Shown here piece by piece: positions 17,685 through 29,699 of a DNA stretch of 64,000 nt. Every line of letters begins with the position of its first letter. The stretch's first letter is position 1. The position numbers and the translations under genes are program-made. The notes beneath the pieces were generated by a model that saw nothing but the letters and a program-made list of their open reading frames with translations, was not told the origin of the DNA and did not search any database. Origin of the DNA: Halobellus litoreus. GTDB lineage: Archaea > Halobacteriota > Halobacteria > Halobacteriales > Haloferacaceae. The stretch lies in the NCBI RefSeq assembly GCF_024464595.1, contig NZ_JANHAW010000001.1, positions 1,195,083 to 1,259,082 on the forward strand. Reading direction: 5' to 3'.

Positions 17685-18035
17685 ATGACCGACGAGGACG
17701 CTGCCGACGATCAGGGAGACCGGTCCACCGATCCCGAGGACCGCACCGACGACCCCGCGAGTCGCACCGCCGACACCGTCCGCTGCTGGCTCGTCGAGCG
17801 GACGTACACCGACCGCGGACTCGTCGATATGGTGTACGCGACGCCGGACGGCGCGCACGTCCGCCGGAAACAGCTCTCGACGACGATTATGCGACAGCGT
17901 GGCTCAGGGACGACCGCCGCGGTCGACGTGGATCGGGGAGATCTCGAACCAGTCGACGAGGATGCGGTGCGAGAGCGGTACGCGACGGAAGTCGAGCGCG
18001 TGCGCGAACGGTACGGCCCGGACGACGAAGTGTAG
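17685..18035 (+). CDS. Conserved haloarchaeal hypothetical protein
   Basis: The 116-residue protein is divergent from uvrC. The first 40 residues are acidic and disordered (Asp/Thr/Arg-rich). A compact part follows (about 43-116: VRCWLVERTYTDRGLVDMVYATPDGAHVRR) with predicted beta strands and a final helix. No known catalytic motif is visible. I recognise the pattern as haloarchaeal but cannot name a function. The start at 17685 follows a short purine-rich stretch; a longer frame from 17625 adds a basic, unlikely extension. Confidence 0.7.
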   Translation: MTDEDAADDQGDRSTDPEDRTDDPASRTADTVRCWLVERTYTDRGLVDMVYATPDGAHVRRKQLSTTIMRQRGSGTTAAVDVDRGDLEPVDEDAVRERYATEVERVRERYGPDDEV

Positions 18036-18096
18036 GCGGATCGAAACGGAGATAATCGCGGCCCACTGAGTCTCAACGCTGAGTACGGCACCAAAC

Positions 18097-18105
18097 GCTT
18101 TATGA
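18097..18105 (+). promoter_or_regulatory. TATA box for the ABC exporter operon
   Basis: GCTTTATGA lies 23-31 nt before the ATG at 18128, the expected spacing for a leaderless transcript. Confidence 0.5.
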
Positions 18106-18127
18106 ACGGACCTGACAACCGTCGCCT

Positions 18128-19123
18128 ATGACCGCTATCGAACTCGACGGGGTGACGAAGCGGTTCGAGGACGTCACCGCCGTCTCGAATCTCTCGTTGA
18201 CCGTCGAGGAGGGAGAGGTCTTCGGCTTTCTCGGCCCCAACGGCGCCGGGAAGTCAACGACGATCAACGTCCTCCTCGACTTCGTCCGGCCGACGGCGGG
18301 CACCGTGCGAGTCTTGGGCCACGACGCCCGCGAGGAGAGCGTCGCCGTCCGGGAGCGAACGGGCGTCCTTCCGGAGGGCTTCGACGTGTACGATCGGCTG
18401 ACTGGCCGCGCGCACGTGGAGTTCGCCATCGACTCGAAAGAGGTCGACGCCGACCCCGACGCCGTTTTAGAGCGGGTCGGTCTCGCCGACGCGGCCGACA
18501 GGAAGGCCGGCGGCTACTCGAAGGGGATGCGACAGCGCCTCGCGCTGGCGATGGCGCTCGTCGGCGATCCGGATCTCTTGATCCTCGACGAGCCCTCGTC
18601 GGGGCTGGACCCCGCCGGCGCGAAGGAGATGCGCGAAATCGTGCTCTCGGAGGCCGAGCGCGGTACGACGGTCTTCTTCTCCAGCCACATCCTCGAACAG
18701 GTCGAGGCCGTCTGCGACCGCGTCGGCATCCTCCGCGCCGGCGAACTCGTCGCGGTCGACTCCATCGAGGGGCTGCGCGAGGCGACCGACGCCGACGCGA
18801 CCCTCCGCGTCGCCGTCGATGACCGAGTCGACGACGAGGTCATCGCGGAGATCCGGAGCCTCGCGGGCGTACAGAGCGTCGACCGCGACGGCGACGACGC
18901 CCTCCGAGTGACCTGCGACAGCGACGCCAAGACGACCGTCGTCACGGAACTGGAGGAGCACGGGATCACTGTCACCGACTTCACGACTGAAGAGGCCTCT
19001 CTCGAGGATCTCTTCCTCGCGTACACCGAAGACGACGTCGACGTGGGAGTCGACGCCGGGGAGGACGAGGCCGACGGCGCGGAACCGGACTCTTCGGTCG
19101 AAGACACGGAGGTGGCACGATGA
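18128..19123 (+). CDS. ABC transporter ATP-binding protein
   Basis: The 331-residue ATPase has all ABC motifs: Walker A GPNGAGKST (about 39-47), signature YSKGMRQRLALA, Walker B LLILDEPSSGLDPAG and the H-loop FFSSHIL. The last 110 residues form a regulatory-type C-terminal domain followed by an acidic tail. It belongs to the CcmA/NatA exporter-like group. Its stop overlaps the permease start by four bases (ATGA), so the two form one exporter of unknown substrate. Confidence 0.94.
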   Translation: MTAIELDGVTKRFEDVTAVSNLSLTVEEGEVFGFLGPNGAGKSTTINVLLDFVRPTAGTVRVLGHDAREESVAVRERTGVLPEGFDVYDRLTGRAHVEFAIDSKEVDADPDAVLERVGLADAADRKAGGYSKGMRQRLALAMALVGDPDLLILDEPSSGLDPAGAKEMREIVLSEAERGTTVFFSSHILEQVEAVCDRVGILRAGELVAVDSIEGLREATDADATLRVAVDDRVDDEVIAEIRSLAGVQSVDRDGDDALRVTCDSDAKTTVVTELEEHGITVTDFTTEEASLEDLFLAYTEDDVDVGVDAGEDEADGAEPDSSVEDTEVAR

Positions 19124-20040
19124 GCTGGCGGGCCGTCGCCCGCAAGGAGTTCCGCGACGCGATCCGCTCGCGGTGGCTCCACGGCTCGACACTGTTCTTC
19201 GTGCTGTTCCTCGCCGGGACCGCGGGGCTCTTTTTCGGCGTCCTCCTGGGTCCCGAGAGCCGTCAGGTGTCGAACCTGTTCGGATTCTTCGCCAATCTGG
19301 GCGTGTTCAGTTTCTCGTTCCCCGGGCTGCTCGCGCTCGTCCTCGGGTTTATGGCGCTCTCGACGTCGTACGGATCGATCACCGAGGAGCGCGAATCGGG
19401 GTCGATCAAACTGCTCCTGTCGCTGCCGAACTCGCGGCTCGACGCCGTCCTCGGAAAACTCCTGGGCCGCTCGGGCGTCGTCGTCGTCGCCCTGCTGGTC
19501 GGCTTCTTCGCGACCTTCGTCGTCCTCCTGGCGACCGGTACGCGGCTCGAACTCGGATCGTTCTCCCAGCAGATTCTGCTGACGGCGCTCCTGGGCGTCG
19601 CGTTCGTCTCCGTCGGTCTCAGTATCTCCGCGCTCGCGGACTCGAACCGCGAGGCGACGCTCGCGACGATGGGGCTGTATCTGGTTTTCGCGATCCTCTG
19701 GGGATCGGTCTCCGAAGGAATTCCGAAGCTCCTGAACTACGCGGCCCAACAGCTCGGTGGCGGCGGGGTCGCGGAACTCACGCGCGTCAAGCTCGGCGTC
19801 TTTCTCAAGTACCTGAACCCGTTGAAGACCTACGAGACCCTCGCTGCGCAGGCGTACTACGGCCCGGCGCAGGCCCGTCTCGTCAGCACCACGTTCGGCG
19901 AGCGGACGGTGCTGGCTCCCGTTCTCGAGGGGTCGCTTCCGTTCTACTACTCGGGGTGGTTCCTCTTTTTGATCCTGCTCGCGTGGATCGCCCTCCCCGC
20001 GGCAGTCGGCTACTGGGCGTTCGAAGGCGCCGATCTGTAA
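19120..20040 (+). CDS. ABC-2 type transporter permease
   Basis: The 306-residue protein has about six membrane helices. The N-terminal motif VARKEFRDAIRSRWLHGS and the SITEERESGSIKLLLSLPNSR loop are typical of ABC-2/NosY-like permeases. A large extracytoplasmic region lies around residues 215-270. It pairs with the overlapping ATPase. NosY-like permeases act in copper-site maturation, but no nos genes are near, so the substrate stays open. Confidence 0.9.
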   Translation: MSWRAVARKEFRDAIRSRWLHGSTLFFVLFLAGTAGLFFGVLLGPESRQVSNLFGFFANLGVFSFSFPGLLALVLGFMALSTSYGSITEERESGSIKLLLSLPNSRLDAVLGKLLGRSGVVVVALLVGFFATFVVLLATGTRLELGSFSQQILLTALLGVAFVSVGLSISALADSNREATLATMGLYLVFAILWGSVSEGIPKLLNYAAQQLGGGGVAELTRVKLGVFLKYLNPLKTYETLAAQAYYGPAQARLVSTTFGERTVLAPVLEGSLPFYYSGWFLFLILLAWIALPAAVGYWAFEGADL

Positions 20041-20242
20041 CCGGATCGAGACGTCGACGCCCTAGTCCGGACGGGCAGGAGGGAGTTCATTCGAATCAAT
20101 TGCGGTGACGGTGCCGAAATCACGGCCCCGTTCGTGACGTCGGAGCGCTCGGAGCCGAGCGCACGGCGCGAAGCGGCACTACTATCGACGAATACGTGCC
20201 CGTATCTCCACGAAAGTGTATATAGTCGTACAGGTGTCTGAC

Positions 20243-20253
20243 TAATATTTATA
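20243..20253 (+). promoter_or_regulatory. TATA box for the HalOD1 protein
   Basis: TAATATTTATA is centred 27-29 nt before the ATG at 20277. A second AT-rich stretch, TGTATATAGTC, lies just upstream at 20217-20227 and may be another promoter or an operator. Confidence 0.5.
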
Positions 20254-20276
20254 CGGTGTCATTACTCAGACTGTGT

Positions 20277-20531
20277 ATGATGGAGACGACAGTGTCCGAA
20301 CAGATCGTCGAACACGTAGCCAGCGCTACCGACACGGATCCGCTGGAGCTGCCGCCGCTGTACGAATCGATCGATCCGGACGCGTTGAACGCGCTCGTCG
20401 CGGGACCGGGCGACGTCGAAATCACGTTCCCGTACGCGGGCCGCGAGGTCTGCGTCGAGAGCGGGGGGGCGATCAGCATCGTCGACTGTTCCGAGTCACC
20501 CACAGCCGACGGTATCGCTGCCGACGACTGA
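20277..20531 (+). CDS. HalOD1 domain protein
   Basis: The 84-residue protein consists of little more than a halobacterial output domain 1: LPPLYESIDPDALNALV, then VEITFPYAGREVCVESGGAISI. HalOD1 is usually the C-terminal output module of haloarchaeal sensors or response regulators; many free-standing copies exist and their target is unknown. The ATG at 20277 fits the TATA spacing. A GTG at 20256 would sit only a few bases after the TATA box and is rejected. Confidence 0.82.
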   Translation: MMETTVSEQIVEHVASATDTDPLELPPLYESIDPDALNALVAGPGDVEITFPYAGREVCVESGGAISIVDCSESPTADGIAADD

Positions 20532-20745
20532 CAGGGAAGCCCGGACCCGCAGAGCGCGTCCGTTCGGGTCGGCGGTGGGCGGCCGGCTCTCGCACACCGG
20601 CGTCCAGGTCTGACCACACGTCCGTTCGCACGCCGTCGTGCGCTCGGATCTGAACAGCCGCGAGCCTCGAACTCCCTGTCTCTCTGCTCGTGCGCGAGAC
20701 TCGTTTGCGGCGTCGCACACGGCGTCCGCCGCGGATTGGCGGCCG

Positions 20746-22905
<2,160 letters not shown>

Positions 22906-23006
22906 TTAGGTGCTTCGTCGAACGATCCGGACGCGCTCGCCACGTCTTCGAACGCGGACGCGAATCCCGTGTGCGTCGCCCGAGCAGCGGCGACGGCAAC
23001 CCGTAC

Positions 23007-23015
23007 CGCTTATCC
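23007..23015 (+). promoter_or_regulatory. TATA-like box for the class V aminotransferase
   Basis: CGCTTATCC lies 23-31 nt before the ATG at 23038. The match to the TATA consensus is modest. Confidence 0.4.
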
Positions 23016-23037
23016 CCAAGCGCCGCAATCGCCGCGT

Positions 23038-24243
23038 ATGGAAGAGGACTTCCTGCTCCTCAACCCCGGTCCGGTGCCCATCACCGACGAGGTGTCGGCG
23101 GCGATGGACGAGCCGATGGTCTCGCACCGATCCGCGGCGTTCGAGGCGGTCTACGAGCGTGCACAGGACGGTCTCGACTACATCTTCGAGCAGTCGACGC
23201 TCGACGGGTCCTCGACGGCGACCGAGGGAGGCGGGACCTCGCTGATTCTCAACGGGACCGCCTCGATGGGGATGGAGGCGGCCGTGGCCAACCTGGTCGG
23301 GGACGGCGGCCACGTCGTCGCGCTCGTCAACGGGAAGTTCGGCCGCCGCTTCGCGCGGATCGCCGAGCGCTACGCCGACGTCACGCGCGTCGAGGTCCCG
23401 TGGGGCGAGTCGATTCCCCTCGAAGACGTCCGCGCCGTGGTGACCGAGGGGACCGACGTGGTGACGATGGTCCACAACGAGACCAGCACGGGGCTCTTGA
23501 ACCCCGTCGCCGGCGTCGGCGAGGTCGCCGACGAGTACGGCGCTCGCTTCGTCGTCGACGGCGTCACCTCCATCGGCGGCGACGCCTTCGAACTCGACTC
23601 CTGGAACGTCGATATCGCGGTCACGGACTCCCAGAAAGCGCTGGCGGCCCCGCCGGGCATCAGCGCGATGTACGTCACCGAGGAAGTCAAAGACGACTTG
23701 GACGGCGAGGCCGCGCCGTTCTACGAGGACCTGGAGTGGCACCTCCGAAAGTCCGCGTCCCACCAGACGCCCTTCACCAGTGCCGTCCCGCTGTTCCGCG
23801 CGATGGCGGTCGCCGTCGAGGACATCGTCGAGGAGACGATGCCGACGCGCATCGCCCGCCACCGCCGGCAGGCCGCGGCGTTCCGCGCCGGGTTCACCGC
23901 GATGGGACTGGACCTCTTCGCCGACGCGACGGGCGAGACGGAACTGTCGAACACCGTCACGTCGGTGTCGCTGCCCGACGCGGTCTCCGGTGACGACGCC
24001 GACGACTTCTTCGACGGCGTCGCGGCGCGCAACGTCAGCATCTCCGGCGGGCAGGGCCATCTCGGCGGCACCATCTTCCGCGTGAGCAATATGGGGGGGC
24101 TCCCCGACGCGGCCATCCGTCGCGGCGTCCGGACGGTCGGCGAGGCGATGGCCGAAGCGGGCGTCGACGTCGACGTCGACGCCGGCATCGCGGCCGCCGA
24201 GGAGGAACTCGACGTGACCGAGACGGCCTCCGCCGACGACTGA
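23038..24243 (+). CDS. Class V aminotransferase (alanine-glyoxylate/serine-pyruvate type)
   Basis: The 401-residue PLP enzyme begins LLLNPGPVPITDEVSAAM, the hallmark of the alanine-glyoxylate/serine-pyruvate group. The PLP lysine is K200 in VTDSQKALAAPPG, and DGVTSIGGDAFELD carries the cofactor-binding aspartate. It may transaminate glyoxylate, serine or phosphoserine-like substrates; sequence does not separate these. It is divergent from ligA. The last 30 residues are acidic, with repeated VDVD. Confidence 0.88.
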   Translation: MEEDFLLLNPGPVPITDEVSAAMDEPMVSHRSAAFEAVYERAQDGLDYIFEQSTLDGSSTATEGGGTSLILNGTASMGMEAAVANLVGDGGHVVALVNGKFGRRFARIAERYADVTRVEVPWGESIPLEDVRAVVTEGTDVVTMVHNETSTGLLNPVAGVGEVADEYGARFVVDGVTSIGGDAFELDSWNVDIAVTDSQKALAAPPGISAMYVTEEVKDDLDGEAAPFYEDLEWHLRKSASHQTPFTSAVPLFRAMAVAVEDIVEETMPTRIARHRRQAAAFRAGFTAMGLDLFADATGETELSNTVTSVSLPDAVSGDDADDFFDGVAARNVSISGGQGHLGGTIFRVSNMGGLPDAAIRRGVRTVGEAMAEAGVDVDVDAGIAAAEEELDVTETASADD

Positions 24244-24376
24244 GCGAGGGCGGAGGTTTCGACGTTTCTGACGTCGTCGACCCCGTTGCCGGCGACAGGG
24301 CTCGGACCCGATCGACAGGTCCGCCCGGCATCGTTCGGGCGGCGCGAGCATATTTTCGAGCGTATTTCGGCGAGTG

Positions 24377-24943
24377 TCAGGACTCCGAGTCCAGTTCCTT
24401 CACGACCGTCGCCGGGTTCCCCTGGACGACCGCGTTCGCCGGGACGTCCTCGGTCACGACCGCGCCCGATCCGATCACGCTGCCGTCGCCGACGGTGACG
24501 CCGGGGTTGAGGACCGCCCGCCCGCCGATCCAGACGTCGTCACCGATCGTGACCGGCTTGCCGTATTCGAGTCCGGCGACCCGTTCGCTCGCGTCGAGCG
24601 GATGCGTCGCGGTGTAGATGTGAACGCCGGGGCCGAGCATACAGTTCCGTCCGATCTCCACCCGGCAGACGTCCAGGACGACGCAGCCGAAATTCGCGAA
24701 AAACGAGTCGCCGACGTGGATGTTGTACCCGTAGTCACAGCGAAACGGCAGTTCGAGGTAGCACTCCTCGCCGACCGTGCCGAAGAGGTCCGCGAGCAGT
24801 TCCCATCGCCGGTCCGTCTCGGCCTCGGTCGTCCGGTTGAGGCGTCTCGTGAGCGCCCGCGCCGCCTTCCGATCGGCGACGAGTTCGGGGTCTGTGGGAT
24901 CGTACAACTCTCCTCGCAGCATCTTCTCCCGTTCGGTGTCCAT
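24377..24943 (-). CDS. Maltose/galactoside O-acetyltransferase family protein
   Basis: The 188-residue protein has the N-terminal Maa domain (about 1-55, [22 protein letters not shown]) followed by a left-handed beta-helix of hexapeptide repeats (about 75-180: [66 protein letters not shown]). The catalytic histidine is in TATHPLD. It transfers acetyl from acetyl-CoA to a sugar-like hydroxyl; the true substrate is unknown. The ATG at 24943 gives the normal N-terminus. Confidence 0.9.
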   Translation of the reverse strand: MDTEREKMLRGELYDPTDPELVADRKAARALTRRLNRTTEAETDRRWELLADLFGTVGEECYLELPFRCDYGYNIHVGDSFFANFGCVVLDVCRVEIGRNCMLGPGVHIYTATHPLDASERVAGLEYGKPVTIGDDVWIGGRAVLNPGVTVGDGSVIGSGAVVTEDVPANAVVQGNPATVVKELDSES

Positions 24944-25064
24944 ACGCGTCACCCGTTTCGGAGGCGGATAGCTGTTTTCGAAGGCGGGTATCGGTCGCGC
25001 CGAAGCGCTCGGGGCGTAACCGCTGGTTATAAGCGTTCGAATGAATATGCATATAACACATAGT

Positions 25065-26435
25065 ATGGTCGATGGGTTCCACACCCGGAGTCTGCACGCC
25101 GGTCAGGAGCCGGACGAGGCGACGAGCGCACGCGCGCCGCCGATCTATCAGACCACCTCCTACGCCTTCGAGGACGCCGACCACGCCGCGGACCTCTACG
25201 CGTTGGAGGCCGACGGCGACGTCTACTCGCGGATCTCGAACCCGACGACGCGGATCCTGGAGGATCGGCTCGCAGCGTTGGAGGGCGGCGTCGCCGCCGT
25301 CGCGACCGCCTCGGGGATGGCGGCGCTGGATTCGGCGACGAGCGTGCTCGCCAGCGCCGGCGACAACGTCGTCGCGAGCGCCGATATGTACGGCGGGACG
25401 GCGACGTATCTCACGAAGATGGCGACGCGCCGCGGCGTCGAGGTCCGGGTCGTGGACACCCTCGACTACGAGGCCTACGCAGAGGAGATCGACGAGGACA
25501 CCGCCTTCGTCCACGTCGAGACCATCGCCAACCCGTCGCTGAAGACGCCCGACTTCGAGCGCCTCGCCGACGTCGCCCACGCCGAGGCCGCGCCGCTCGT
25601 CGTCGACAACACGTTCGCGACGCCGTATCTCTGCCGCCCGCTCGAACACGGTGCGGACATCGTCTGGGAGTCGACCACGAAGTGGATTCACGGGTCGGGC
25701 ACGACGATCGGCGGGGTTCTCGTCGACGGCGGCACGTTCCCGTGGGAGCACGCCGACTACGACGAGCTCTCCGGAGAGAACCCGGCGTTCGGCGTCGACT
25801 TCGTCGAGCGCTACGGCGACGCCGCGTTCGCCAACGTCGTCCGCCAGCGCGCGCTGCGGACGCTCGGCAACCAGCAGTCGCCCTTCGACGCCTGGCAGAC
25901 GATCCAGGGGCTCGAAACCCTACCGCTCCGAATGGCCCGTCACTGCGAGAACGCCCGCGACGTCGCGAGGTTCCTCCGCGACCACGCGGACGTCGCCTGG
26001 GTGTCGTATCCGGGCTTCGAGGACCATCCGACGCACGAGAACGCGCGTCGATATCTCGGCAGTGACGGCGGCGACGTGGGCGAACGTAGCGACGCGAACG
26101 AACGAGGCGACGCCGGCGAGTTCGGCGGGATGGTCACGTTCGGGCTGGCCGCCGGTTTCGAGGCGGCTAAGCGGACCTGCGAGGAGACCGAACTCGCCTC
26201 CTTCCTCGCGAACATCGGCGACGCGAAGACGCTCGTGATCCACCCGGCGTCGACGACGCACGCGCAGTTGTCGGCGGAAGAACAGCGCGCCGCGGGGCTC
26301 AGCCCCGAGATGCTCCGGCTCTCTGTCGGCATCGAAGACGCCGACGACGTGATCGCCGACCTGGACCGGGCGATCCGCGCCGCGACCCGAGACGTTTCGG
26401 GGGCGGGCGACGAAGGGGGGGCAGACGAGCGATGA
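25065..26435 (+). CDS. metY: O-acetylhomoserine sulfhydrylase, copy 1
   Basis: The 456-residue Cys/Met-metabolism PLP enzyme makes homocysteine from O-acetylhomoserine and sulfide. The PLP lysine is K206 in [24 protein letters not shown] and the SRISNPTT active-site tyrosine/arginine region are intact. A low-complexity insert (about 335-355, [17 protein letters not shown]) is absent from copy 2. The C-terminus has a short acidic/Gly extension. AT-rich DNA at 25026-25057 probably holds the promoter. It overlaps metX by four bases. Confidence 0.92.
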   Translation: MVDGFHTRSLHAGQEPDEATSARAPPIYQTTSYAFEDADHAADLYALEADGDVYSRISNPTTRILEDRLAALEGGVAAVATASGMAALDSATSVLASAGDNVVASADMYGGTATYLTKMATRRGVEVRVVDTLDYEAYAEEIDEDTAFVHVETIANPSLKTPDFERLADVAHAEAAPLVVDNTFATPYLCRPLEHGADIVWESTTKWIHGSGTTIGGVLVDGGTFPWEHADYDELSGENPAFGVDFVERYGDAAFANVVRQRALRTLGNQQSPFDAWQTIQGLETLPLRMARHCENARDVARFLRDHADVAWVSYPGFEDHPTHENARRYLGSDGGDVGERSDANERGDAGEFGGMVTFGLAAGFEAAKRTCEETELASFLANIGDAKTLVIHPASTTHAQLSAEEQRAAGLSPEMLRLSVGIEDADDVIADLDRAIRAATRDVSGAGDEGGADER

Positions 26436-27682
26436 AAACCGAAAGCGGCACGGTCGACCTCGGCCGGTTCGACTTCGCCTCCGGCGACGAGATCGAGAAC
26501 CTCGAAGTCGCCTACGAGACCTACGGCGAGTTCGACGGCGACAGCGCGGAGCACGGCTCCGCGAGCGACCGGACGCAGTCCGGTAGCAACGCAGTGTTAG
26601 TCTGTCACGCCCTCACCGGGAGTCAGAACGTCGCGGGCTACGGCTCGGAGACGACCGGGCAGGCCCGCGCGTGGTGGAACGACATCGTCGGGCCGGGGAA
26701 GGCGATCGACACCAACGAGTACTACGTCGTCTGCGCGAACATTCCCGGGTCGTGCTACGGCACGTCGGGCCCTGCCTCCGAAGACCCCGAAGGCGAGGTG
26801 TACGGCACCGACTTCCCGCCCGTTACCCTCGGCGACTGGACGCGCTCGCAGCGACTGCTCCTCGATCAACTGGGCGTCGGGCGCCTGCACGCCGTCGTCG
26901 GCGGGAGCGTCGGCGGGATGAACGCCCTCGACTGGGCGAAGCGCTACCCCGACGACGTCCGCTACGTCGTCTCCGTGGCCGCCGCCGCTCGCCTCGACGC
27001 CCAGTGTCTCGCGCTCGACGCCGTCGCGCGCCGAGCGATCACCACCGACCCGAACTGGAACGGCGGCGAGTACTACGACCAGGACGAGAGACCGACCGAC
27101 GGCCTCGCGCTCGCCCGGCAGATCGGACACATAATGTACCTCTCGAAGTCGTCGATGGAGCAGAAGTTCGGCCGCCGGGCGGCCGGCCGCGACGCCAGAC
27201 GCGACTCGTTCCCGTCGGATCCGGCGGCGGCCTTCTTCCCGTACCGGGACGTCGAGTCCTACCTCGACTACCAGGCCGAGAAGTTCGTCGATCGCTTCGA
27301 CGCCAACTCCTACCTCTATCTCACCCGCGCGATGGACGACTACGACCTCGCGGAGGGGTACGAGGACGACGCCCGCGCCGTCGCGGCTTTCGAGGGCGAG
27401 GCGCTGTTGCTCTCCTTCACCGGCGACTGGCACTTCACCACCGAGCAGTCCGAGACGGTCGCCGCCGCGTTCCGCGAGACCGACGCCCCGGTCGCCCACC
27501 ACGTCATCGAGTCCGACCACGGCCACGACGCGTTCCTCGTCGAACCGGAGAAGGTCGGGCCGCCGCTGCGGGACTTCCTCGACGCCGGCGTCGAGGGGCG
27601 CGCCGTCCACGACACCGACGAACCGGACGCCGACTCCGGGACCGACTTCGCGCCCGTCCACGCCTCGCTGTTCAGTCAGTGA
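26432..27682 (+). CDS. metX: Homoserine O-acetyltransferase
   Basis: The 416-residue alpha/beta hydrolase-fold enzyme acetylates homoserine with acetyl-CoA, making the substrate of MetY. The nucleophile is S159 in [13 protein letters not shown]; the acid is in the [11 protein letters not shown] region and the histidine in [13 protein letters not shown]. The oxyanion segment [13 protein letters not shown] is normal. Compared with bacterial MetX it has the usual halophilic acidic surface and a 25-residue acidic tail. ATGA overlap with metY copy 1 implies co-translation. Confidence 0.93.
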   Translation: MKTESGTVDLGRFDFASGDEIENLEVAYETYGEFDGDSAEHGSASDRTQSGSNAVLVCHALTGSQNVAGYGSETTGQARAWWNDIVGPGKAIDTNEYYVVCANIPGSCYGTSGPASEDPEGEVYGTDFPPVTLGDWTRSQRLLLDQLGVGRLHAVVGGSVGGMNALDWAKRYPDDVRYVVSVAAAARLDAQCLALDAVARRAITTDPNWNGGEYYDQDERPTDGLALARQIGHIMYLSKSSMEQKFGRRAAGRDARRDSFPSDPAAAFFPYRDVESYLDYQAEKFVDRFDANSYLYLTRAMDDYDLAEGYEDDARAVAAFEGEALLLSFTGDWHFTTEQSETVAAAFRETDAPVAHHVIESDHGHDAFLVEPEKVGPPLRDFLDAGVEGRAVHDTDEPDADSGTDFAPVHASLFSQ

Positions 27683-27730
27683 CCGCCCGAAACCCGAACA
27701 CACTTTTCTCCCTGCGCCGTTCTCGGGCGT

Positions 27731-28102
27731 ATGTCTCCGTCGGAGTTCCTCGCTCGGATCGTCGGCCTGCTCGTCGCCGTCGCGGGGGTCGTCCTCGCGT
27801 GGGGCGGGTTCTTCGTCCCGACCGCGGGTGCGTCCGGCCTCGATCTGCTCGCGCGCGGTGCAGTGGTGCACATCGTCGTCGCCGGGGGCCTCACGGGCGT
27901 CGGCTTCGTCGTCGCCGGGCTCGCCCTAGTCGTCGACCGCGGTCGGTCGCTCGCGGTCACCGTCGGCGGCGTCGTCCTCGTCGCCGCGCTCGGCCTGCTC
28001 GCCGTCGGAACGAACTCGACGGGGAGCGTGCTCGGCGTCGGCGGCGTCGCGCTCGTCCTGCTTCTCACCGGCGCGTCGATCGGCGGTCGCGCGACGGCGT
28101 GA
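27731..28102 (+). CDS. Small hypothetical membrane protein
   Basis: The 123-residue protein has four predicted membrane helices and very few charged residues: about 8-30, 42-65, 72-92 and 98-117. No conserved functional motif is seen. It sits between the metX operon and the second metY, in the same direction, 48 bases after metX. It may be co-transcribed, but a link to methionine synthesis is not supported by sequence. Confidence 0.7.
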   Translation: MSPSEFLARIVGLLVAVAGVVLAWGGFFVPTAGASGLDLLARGAVVHIVVAGGLTGVGFVVAGLALVVDRGRSLAVTVGGVVLVAALGLLAVGTNSTGSVLGVGGVALVLLLTGASIGGRATA

Positions 28103-28210
28103 CCCCGATCCGGGCCGGTTCACGCGCGCCGACTCGCCGTCTCGTCGCAGGTACCGGCGGAAATTGCACAGGTCACGTCGGTTAGGACGCCCCTCCGAGA
28201 AGGGCTCGGT

Positions 28211-29506
28211 ATGGCAGACGACGAGAAACCGCTCGGATTCGGGACGCGGAGCCTCCACGCAGGACAGGAACCGGATTCGGCCACCGGAGCGCGCGCACCG
28301 CCGATCTATCAGACCACCTCCTACGTCTTCGAGGACGCCGAGGACGCCGCGGGGCAGTTCGCGCTGGAGAAGGAGGGGTTCATCTACAGCCGACTGATGA
28401 ACCCGACGGTCGCGACGCTGCAGGAGCGCCTCGCGTCGCTGGAGGGAGGCATCGGCGCGGCCGCGACCGCCTCGGGGATGGCCGCGCTCGACCTCGCGAC
28501 GTTCCTCCTGGCGTCCGCCGGCGACAACATCGTCACGGCGGCGTCGCTGTACGGCGGCACCTACACGTACTTCACCCACACCGTCGAGCGCCGCGGCATC
28601 ACGACGAAGTTCGTCGACACGCTCGATTACGAGGCCTACGAGGAGGCCATCGACGAGGACACCGCCTACGTCCACCTCGAAACGATCGGCAACCCGGCGC
28701 TCGTCACGCCCGACATCGAGCGCATCGCCGACATCGCTCACGAGCACGACGTGCCGCTCTTCGTCGACAACACGTTCGCGACGCCGTATCTCTGCCGCCC
28801 GCTCGAACACGGCGCGGACCTGGTGTGGGACTCGACGACGAAGTGGATCCACGGCGCGGGCACGACCATCGGTGGGATCCTCGTCGACGGCGGGTCGTTC
28901 CCCTGGAGCGAGAACGCCGAGAAGTACCCCGAGATCGGGGCCTCGAACCCCGCCTACCACGGCGTCAACTTCGCCGAGCGCTTCGGCGACGCGGCGTTCA
29001 CCTACGCCGCCATCGCGCGCGGTCTGCGCGACCTCGGCAACGCCCAATCGCCGTTCGACGCGTGGAACACGCTCGAAAAACTGGAGTCGCTGCCGATGCG
29101 GATGGAGCGCCACTGCGAGAACGCCCAGGCCGTCGCGGAGTTCCTCGAAGACCACGACGCCATCTCGTGGGTCAACTACCCCGGACTGGAGAGCCACGAG
29201 ACACACGAGGAGGCCTCGGAATACCTCGACGGCGGCTACGGCGGAATGATCACCTTCGGGCTGGAGGCCGGCTACGCGGCCGCCCGCGACACCGTCGACA
29301 ACGTCGAACTCGCCTCGCTGCTCGCGAACGTCGGCGACGCGAAGACGCTCGTGATCCACCCCGCGTCGACGACCCACCAGCAGCTCACCGAGGAGGAACA
29401 GGAGGCGGCGGGCGTAACGCCGGATATGGTCCGGCTGTCGGTCGGCATCGAGGACGTCGGCGACATCATCGCGGACTTAGAGCAGGCCATCGAGTCGGCG
29501 ACGTAA
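28211..29506 (+). CDS. metY: O-acetylhomoserine sulfhydrylase, copy 2
   Basis: The 431-residue paralogue of the enzyme encoded at 25065 has the PLP lysine K211 in DSTTKWIHG and an intact SRLMNPTV region. It lacks the low-complexity insert and tail of copy 1, so it is closer to a standard MetY. A stretch of 52 identical bases (28761-28812 versus 25600-25651) encodes the same active-site segment, which suggests recent duplication or gene conversion. The ATG follows a purine-rich GAGAAGGGCTCGGT leader. The terminal codons are echoed in the tandem repeat downstream. Confidence 0.92.
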   Translation: MADDEKPLGFGTRSLHAGQEPDSATGARAPPIYQTTSYVFEDAEDAAGQFALEKEGFIYSRLMNPTVATLQERLASLEGGIGAAATASGMAALDLATFLLASAGDNIVTAASLYGGTYTYFTHTVERRGITTKFVDTLDYEAYEEAIDEDTAYVHLETIGNPALVTPDIERIADIAHEHDVPLFVDNTFATPYLCRPLEHGADLVWDSTTKWIHGAGTTIGGILVDGGSFPWSENAEKYPEIGASNPAYHGVNFAERFGDAAFTYAAIARGLRDLGNAQSPFDAWNTLEKLESLPMRMERHCENAQAVAEFLEDHDAISWVNYPGLESHETHEEASEYLDGGYGGMITFGLEAGYAAARDTVDNVELASLLANVGDAKTLVIHPASTTHQQLTEEEQEAAGVTPDMVRLSVGIEDVGDIIADLEQAIESAT

Positions 29507-29611
29507 GCGGAGACCGAGCGGCGGCGTAAGTCAGTCCCAATCGACGACGAAAGCGGGGGCTAAACGGCGGCGTAAGCCAGTCCCAGCCGGCGACGTAAGG
29601 GGGCCCAAGCG
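29494..29611. repeat. 46-bp imperfect tandem repeat after metY copy 2
   Basis: Two imperfect 45-46-bp units begin at 29520 and 29566 (each GGCGGCGTAAGYCAGTCCCA followed by a related GRCGACGWAAG half). Both echo the terminal GGCGACGTAAG of the metY gene. No gene is seen between 29507 and 29699 apart from this array and the PiT start region. Confidence 0.65.
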
Positions 29612-29699
29612 ACGACGGGGAACGAGTCGAGCCAACAGCGTCGGGCGTGCCGAACCGCCGATAGTGACGCTTTTTTGTCGGTCCGCCGAACCGCTCTGC

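Noticed and set aside
15597-17858. Very long minus-strand frame (over 750 codons) across uvrC and the CBS promoter region
   Set aside because: It is a shadow frame of uvrC: Arg/Pro-rich, no domain, and it crosses two promoters. High GC content keeps alternative frames open.
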